Origin: Hymenoscyphus infarciens
Taxonomy: Eukaryota; Ascomycota; Leotiomycetes; Helotiales; Helotiaceae
Assembly: GCA_001414345.1 (NCBI GenBank)
Contig: LLCB01000054.1
Coordinates: 62,001 to 126,000, forward strand
DNA length: 64,000 nucleotides
Reading direction: 5' to 3'
Shown here: positions 58,248 to 64,000 of the stretch, in pieces
How positions within the stretch are numbered: position 1 is the stretch's first letter
How the letters are laid out: each line of letters starts with the position of its first letter
Translations under genes and position numbers: made by a program
The notes under the pieces: model-generated
The model's input: the letters and a program-made list of their open reading frames with translations, nothing else
Told to the model about the DNA's origin: nothing
The model's database searches: none

Positions 58248-60305
58248 TCACAAAGCAAGAGCTACAAAAAATACAGTCAAAAGACCAGCACCACTCCACC
58301 AAAGACTTCCCGCGAGATCTCTCGACGAATTAGCACCACTGCTATTGCTACCTTTAGTAGCAGTCGCAGTCCCGTTATTCCCACCCTTGCCGACCTCTGC
58401 AAAGTTACCACCGGTAGCACCTGGTAGAACAGCGGTGGAAGTCACAGGCACAGTAGGCTTCACAAACTGAGTCTTCTTAGCATCGAAACTTAAGCACGAA
58501 TTTGATAAGCTGAATGTTGTGGCTGCGAGTTCAGTCGACACCTTGGTTCCTGGGTCGAAGTTTCCTGGGAAGTTGAGTGTGGCTTCGGCTTGTACGCCGA
58601 CATCCAAGATAACGAGGAATTCCACGAGAACCAGACTAGGGAACTTGAAAGGCATGATGGCGGTTGCGGAGTTGAGCGAGGTGAGGTTCGTGACGACGGG
58701 TTTGCAGTCCTGGTCGAAGTTTGTGCCTGTTGAGATTGTGAGTTGCAGTTTTGGGATGTCGAAGAAAGCCCCGATATCTGCTTTTCCTTGGCCGTTGAAG
58801 AAGGACAGACCGAAGGAGAGATCGGCTCTGATTCCTGCTGTGAGGGAGAGGGTGACAGAGGGGGAGGTGGCTTGGAATGGGAGGGTGGAGACTTTGGTGT
58901 TTTGAAACCCCGTCAAGGTGGAGTTTACGATCTTTGCGACTCCTAAGGTGATGGTCGAGTTATCTGGGACTTTGATCTCGAAACCGGTTGAGAATGATAG
59001 GTCGCCTGTGAGTTCGATGGAACTTGTGAAGACTGGACGGAAGGTTGGTCCAACGGTCACAATGCCGGGGATTTGGAATCCTGGGATTCCGACTTCAATG
59101 AGTGTCTTTTCGAATTCCTTCTTTGAGGCCAACTTGAGGCTTGCTTCCAGAGCGATGTGCGCGGTCATGTTGTTTACTACGGCTCTGATAAAACCATCAT
59201 TGTAGAAATCAATTGCCTCTGAAATGACATTGTTTTCATCACTGACTGTGAATTCTCCGTCGACGATATCAATCGTACCTCCAATGGAGCAGTCTTTGCA
59301 AGCAATTTTAAGCGACTCAGTACCTCCAGTCTGTCTAAGCCGAAGTTAGTATTATTTCCGAATGATATTGATGATATTCTTACGTGAAGTCATTTTCGAA
59401 AAGGACTTGGTTGGGATCGAATCTGTCAGTTGCATTTAGACCCTTGGCGATATCGGCATGAACCATAAAGTTTGGTTTTTGTGAAGCAGTTGGCTGTGCT
59501 GAAGAGGAAACTTTGGTGGCTGTCAAAGACGCGGACCTTGAGGAAGATAGAGATGCTGCTCTTGTCGAAGATACAACTCCAGTTGATGAAGCCGAACGAA
59601 TGACACTTGAGAAGCCAACAACTTGTCTTTTTCGGAGACCTTCGTGAGTTCGGAAGGCACTTGCTGGGTATTGACCAAATTGAGCACCAAACTTGACGGT
59701 CATAGTCTTGTAGGCATCTTTGAAAGTGACCGGTTGGACGGCGAACTCGGCTGTTTCTTTCTCGAGGTCGTAGTGAATACCCGAAACCAAGTATGGTGCT
59801 CTCTCGCCATCGGCATTGCAACCGGGATGGGAAGAGATAATGAAGAAGGCCCCAAGATAATCCCAGCTTGGTCGAATGGCATCAAGTGTCTGTCGGTCCG
59901 GGAATTGTAGAGTGATGGACGAGTCGGTGCAGTCGATACCCCCAACTACCATCTCAATATCTTCGAGGACCAGCGCTGGAAGCTTGTACTTGGTGTGCGT
60001 CTTCACGAAGCGTGATCGTCCTCCACTAAGCGAGGGCTTGTCTGGAAAAAATACGTTAGTACTGCTGATATGCTGGGGACTCTTCTCTAAAGTGGCATAC
60101 CTTCTGCGTAATGATGGATACATTCCACCTTTGGAATAAAAGCCTCCTCTCGAGATTGAAGGTGTGATCGTACTGTGATTGCCGAGAGCTTGGGGTGAGA
60201 GACAGGCGCGCTCCTTAGCAAAACAGAGCTGTCGAAGTCGAAAGCATTAACCAGCGATGCGAGAGTGAGTACAGGAACTACGAGACTAGAGATAAATGAA
60301 ACCAT
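58248..60305 (-). CDS. GPI-anchored surface protein (DUF7029/DUF7223-like)
   Basis: Exons 60305-60101, 60041-59384 and 59334-58248 (introns 58 and 49 bp), 649 residues. A signal peptide (MVSFISSLVVPVLTLASLVNA) starts the protein. An N-terminal beta-rich domain (CIHHYAEDKPSLSGG to APYLVSGIHYDLEKET) resembles fungal DUF7029. A Ser/Thr-rich linker (~225-270) is followed by a second domain (KIACKDCSIGGTIDIVDGEF to CLSFDAKKTQF) resembling DUF7223; family names are from memory. The end (SNSSGANSSRDLAGSLWW then a hydrophobic tail) is a GPI-attachment signal. It is probably displayed on the cell wall or membrane; function unknown. Confidence 0.87.
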
Positions 60306-61930
60306 GACTTCGAAGGGGGATTGCACAAAAGGTGCTTTGGAAAGTCTCAAAACTCGATGACAGAATGAACTGGTGGATAACTAGAGGTATGGAAAGATAA
60401 AAAGAGAGTCTGCGTAGAGAGTTGGAAGTGTTTGAGATGGATTGTATATTGACTAAATGAAACTGGGGCACCGAACTTTATATCAAGCCGAACATTTCAA
60501 CGACACACCGAGTAATCTGCCCAGGGATAACAATAAGGCTGATCCTCCACTCTGTTAGCTAAGATGTGCTCGGTGCACGTAACTTGGAGGATCAAATTCT
60601 GGAGACCACTGCAAAATTCCGAATGCAGGAGAACCGAACCTTGACCACAGAGCCTCAGATGCGGCCCCTGTTGGTTTGTCAAGCTGTGCCTTCTCCATCC
60701 TTCACTCTTTTTGGCTCCTCTGTGCGATGGAATCCTTTGCGGGGGTCAAAAGATAGGAAGCTGTGTGATCTCTGCCTGCTTGTGCATGGGCAGTGTATTA
60801 TTTTGGTTTCAATGGCGTGGTTAGTACAAGGCTGTGTTGCGGGTGTCTGCAGGACCGGCAACTCGAGGAGGAGAAGGCCCCGCGGCCAGCAGCCTTAACC
60901 TGGGTGGGCGAGCACATGGCAGTTGTAACTCAGGGGGGAAAGTCACGGTATTTTTTCAGGGGTCGCGACGGACAGAGGAGCGCGGAGGCTGATTGACATA
61001 AAGACTAGCTTAAGACTTAGACTCTTCTATATTTGTCGACCTCGCCACTTCTTCGCATCTCACCCATCTCGAAATCGAGGCTCATTCCAATTACCATTTG
61101 GGTATACACCGCGACGAGTCTTGATGGAGATTGACGAAGAATTGTCTCTCTCTCAATTCATGAGTGAGAAAGAAGTGTTCTGACGATTAATTTAGCGTTG
61201 CCAAGTAAGTCCCCTGTGGTTTACTTTACCTGTTCGTGGACACCGAACGAACACTAAGCCAAGAACTACAAAGAAGGCCAAGTGTCCGAATGCAGTCAAA
61301 TTATAGACACGATTTCCAAAATCACACAGTTTTTATGCCGTGCTAGCGTCGCTAGCGTATAATAAATAAGCGAGCCATGTAACATCTCACCAACGTTTTT
61401 ATGAAACGCCTTGGCACGTGGGAACAGACCAAGCGATCATCTTGAATCAGATTCAGACGAACTCTGGAACAAATTCTGTCAGTTCACCATGAAATGATCA
61501 CCAATATCTAGGGGAACCGACTATTAACCAGAAGATAAAGCGTATGCATTCTTGACCTTGGTTCCCACTATCGTCCAATCTTTCGCCATTTCTCCTGACC
61601 ACAACCGCCTGCAAACATCTAGGAAACATCTTCCACGCATTTTTCGACCCCAAAATCCTCGCCGGGTCCAAGGTATTGCGATATCAACACACCACCAACA
61701 AACCCCACAAGGATATATTCAACTGTACGGAAGTAAACAGCCTTTCGGTGTACCTGAGGAGAAAACAATTGCGCAGAGGTCGGCGGTCGTGAAACCAATT
61801 GCCATTCGAGCCGTCTTCGAGAAGTTTCATCAGGCTTGACGACCTTCGGGACCGAAGATTGAAGGATGCATGTGTAACCCTCCTATTTCACCAACACAAC
61901 ACCAACAATATTCAGGTCCACTTAAACCTC
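60306..61930. other. Intergenic, 1.6 kb
   Basis: Promoter of the surface-protein gene and ordinary intergenic DNA. A frame continuing into the next entry is open from about 61552, but its protein is not convincing. Confidence 0.45.
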
Positions 61931-62367
61931 ATGATTCTTGGAGATAGCGCTGGGCTCAACTTCATCCGTAGCCGTGATGCACAATCCTTTCCAATGCGGT
62001 CGTTAGGATTTCAAACCCCAACTGACATGGTGGCACAGATTACCGGCGTCAGCGCAAATTACGCAAATGAACGTATTAATAATTGTTATAACCTTAACTG
62101 GAATGCCAGCGGTAGGTTTCACGTGTTGGTGTTTATGTGCGATTTATTTTTATTTTATTTACGTCAATTCGGATTGTACTGAACCGTTTCTATTTACAAG
62201 GCTATGTTTCAGATGTTTATCTGCTTGCATCTGCCTTGGTTGATCCTAGTAAGCTGGACCCTGAAAATTCTAGTGAGATTCCGGGGGGTTGGAAACTCAG
62301 TCACGGGAGGATTTTGAAAAATTCGTTATTTACTGCTTTAAGATATATCCGTATGTCAGCATTATGA
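61931..62367 (+). CDS. Possible small unknown gene, two exons
   Basis: Exons 61931-62111 and 62201-62367 (intron 89 bp, GTAGGT..TTACAAG with a CTGAAC branch point) give 115 residues in frame. The reading includes SLGFQTPTDMVAQITGVSA, NERINNCYNLNWNASG and YVSDVYLLASALVDPSKL, which looks like real protein, and the exon junction falls cleanly in a Gly codon. The true start may be further upstream. The second exon is partly repeated downstream. No family is recognised; it could be a truncated pseudogene. Confidence 0.35.
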
Positions 62368-62740
62368 GTTAAGCTTATGTAGGCCGTGTTTTTTATTCGA
62401 TTGGTTCGCAGTAGTCAAATTCTCACTGGTCAAATACCTCGTTTTGTTTTGGGCAGTGAGGATAATACTTGAGTTCCAAGTACATCATCAATGTCTGTGC
62501 CTCCATCTGCTTGCGGCTTTTATATATTTCAGTAAGCTGGACTCCATGTGAGATTCCGTGGGGTTGGTACTCAGTCACTGGAGGGGGGATTCTGAAGAAC
62601 CTCAAAGACATGTCAGCAATGGAATTTATGCTTACTTGCTCCATAAGGTGTTTTCATTTCAAGTGGCTCGTTTTGAACGAACGTGACTAGTCAGTTTCTT
62701 GTTTGGGGGTGGGGCTGTGAGGATAACGATTTGTTTACCA
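62220..62740 (+). repeat. Imperfect tandem duplication, period ~285 bp
   Basis: Unit 1 (from 62220) and unit 2 (from 62506) share TCTGCTTGC, AGTAAGCTGGAC (62248 and 62531), GTGAGATTCCG.GGGGTTGG, CTCAGTCAC.GGAGG and ATGTCAGCA (62353, 62609), and both end in GTGAGGATAA. Unit 2 repeats part of the second exon of the possible gene above. Confidence 0.8.
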
Positions 62741-63055
62741 CTTTTGGAACAATTCTTCAGCCAAGCAAACTGCGGAAGGAGTATTCTAAAAGTAGAGAAA
62801 CTCAAAATAGTTTGCTTTTTTTGAACATCTTCAATGCGAAGAGAATAATGAAGCTCCAACAATTTTCTAATTCTTGTGTAGATCTTGCTGACAAGGACCA
62901 CCTCTGGTATACCTTCAACCACGTGCCACGAAGATGTGGTTGCCTGGGTATAAATCACTTCGAGTTATTATATTTCCACAAGCGATATGATATAATTCAA
63001 AACTTTGTAGTAGACGGTCTATTTTATTCTTCTGGAACCAAGCAGTGAGAGAACC
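62741..63055. other. Intergenic before the 63 kb relic
   Basis: 315 bp with no recognised gene; the upstream flank of the decayed paralogue. Confidence 0.45.
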
Positions 63056-63895
63056 ATGGGTTTTCTCCGCGAATTGTTCACTCAAAATAGTGCACATCCA
63101 AGAACCGATCTCCCACCCCCATACAATCCAAACCAAGATTCAGAACCCACCGTCGATGAGAAGCTGGTCGAAATCCGCAAAGGCCCACGAAACCACGTCA
63201 AAATGCCAATCATCAAAGCTACAGAGCCTCCCCAATGGCCATGGAACACAGTTCATTCAATGTCGTGAATGGCTTCTAGACCTCTACACAAACCATCTCA
63301 AAATGGATCCTCAAGAAGCAGAAGCCAAGTCCAAGGCCTTCGATGGTTGTGGATCTACGCTGTGTATCGTAACTGGGCATAAATAGACTTAGATACTAGG
63401 TAGAAATACTAGCGCTAGGGTCTATGGGATGCTCTATGGGATGCTCTATGGGATGCTCTATGGGTTTAGATCTGCGGAAGGAGCTGTTCCTAAGGAGGTT
63501 AACTCAAAGGATATAAGGGGAATTTGAAAAGAGGCCTAGAGACTAGGAAGAGAAAAGGTATGTTTCTTTTATCGGTGTTGTTCATGCTTTTTCTAATCTC
63601 CGGTTTTAGATTTCGAAGGTCCATCTGTTAAGGTTTGGGGAGGCCGCGACAAACCACTTGTTGAAGAAACAAAGGACTTGTTTTAAGACGCCGACTCGAT
63701 TTAGAACGTCGGTGACAAAGTTGAGACTGGTTCGAACTCAGAAGATGCGAACATAAGTTCCAGTGGCTCGGTGACGAAACCGCCTCTCCCTAGCGATACT
63801 GATACCCCGAAACCAGAAGTGCCGGAATTAAGCGTGCAAGAATATAAGGCCCTAGACGAAACGGGTATGGAAGATGGTCAAAATGGCGGTGCTTA
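63056..63895 (+). pseudogene. Decayed paralogue of the 41 kb small gene
   Basis: It starts MGFLRELFTQNSAHPRTDLP and matches the 41 kb protein (MGFLRDWLKRCSG..DVPPSY; later QCREWLLDLYTNHLKMDPQEA and FDGCGSTL). It has no intron where the 41 kb gene has its 154 bp intron. About 4 extra bases there shift the frame, and TAG stops follow GHK. A 12-bp tandem repeat (63418-63463) sits at the position of GVYGLL. An intron near 63558-63609 (GTATGT..TTTTAG) is shared with the 41 kb gene. A further exon (63610-63895) reads FEGPSVKVWGGRD, has two in-frame stops, then continues to VPELSVQEYKALDETGMEDG and a final stop. Function unknown. Confidence 0.7.
63418..63463 (+). repeat. 12-bp minisatellite
   Basis: TCTATGGGATGC is repeated three times with a partial fourth copy (GTCTATGGGATGCTCTATGG start); 12 bp keeps frame, giving Y-G-M-L repeats. 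Confidence 0.95.
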
Positions 63896-64000
63896 AAATG
63901 TCGCTTCTGGAGCTGGGCCACACTAAATCCGGCAGTTGAGTAATGAATAACCACCTCATCAGACCAAGTTTTAGCGTCAAATTCAATTCTCATAAAAGAC

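Noticed and set aside
1..64000. tRNA, rRNA or CRISPR features
   Set aside because: I looked for a TTCGANTC-type B box with a fitting acceptor stem and for regular spaced repeats; none was convincing. A tRNA scan would settle it.

Overview
The window is nuclear DNA of a filamentous ascomycete. Genes are compact and mostly cut by 48-100 bp introns with GTRNGT donors and CTRAC-type branch points. Two long A+T-only islands look like products of repeat-induced point mutation (RIP). Gene content (a 1433-residue PDR-type ABC transporter, a four-RRM Nrd1-like protein, a long GPI-type surface protein) suits Pezizomycotina. Leotiomycetes is my guess but is not proven here. All exon joins below were made by hand; for each multi-exon gene called complete, the spliced length divides by three and reading phase is kept at every junction.

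Layout. 1-477: 3' end of a Cdc42 GTPase. 1834-4067: decayed FAD-linked (BBE-type) oxidoreductase. 6891-9848 (-): DNA ligase I, divergent from 10355-12191 (+), asparaginyl-tRNA synthetase. 15398-17899 (+): Nrd1-like RNA-binding protein. 18.69-23.85 kb: RIP-like AT island with a large inverted repeat. 24162-29680 (-): full-size PDR ABC transporter. 29.7-34.8 kb: gene-poor, with a MITE-like element at 33653-33864. 34855-35421 (-): small secreted protein; 36586-37840 (+): membrane-anchored prolyl-4-hydroxylase-type dioxygenase. 38878-40047 (+): unknown Ser/Pro-rich protein. 40926-41601 (-): small two- or three-exon gene with a decayed paralogue at 63056-63895. 43300-45510 (+): unknown protein with repeated SQ-x-x-L motifs. 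46260-49793 (+): Kap123-type importin. 50753-52744 (-): unknown coiled-coil protein. 53.56-57.06 kb: second RIP-like island. 58248-60305 (-): GPI-type surface protein. 61.9-63.9 kb: duplicated, partly decayed small genes.

The most interesting signal is in the introns. The five ABC-transporter introns are 154-363 bp, against about 50-100 bp in most other genes here. Introns 4 and 5 resemble each other at both ends, as expected of introner-like elements. Introns 1-3 each carry a hairpin-bearing sequence that recurs between genes at about 13.1, 42.7, 45.8, 57.2 and 58.0 kb. Separately, the 41 kb gene has a 154 bp intron that its 63 kb paralogue lacks exactly at the splice point, although both share the next intron. 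Together these suggest that intron gain or mobile-intron activity is recent in this genome.

Most of the genes are housekeeping (polarity, replication, translation, nuclear import, RNA binding) and do not form a pathway. The accessory parts are the ABC transporter beside the AT island, the secreted and surface proteins, the dead oxidoreductase and the duplicated small genes.
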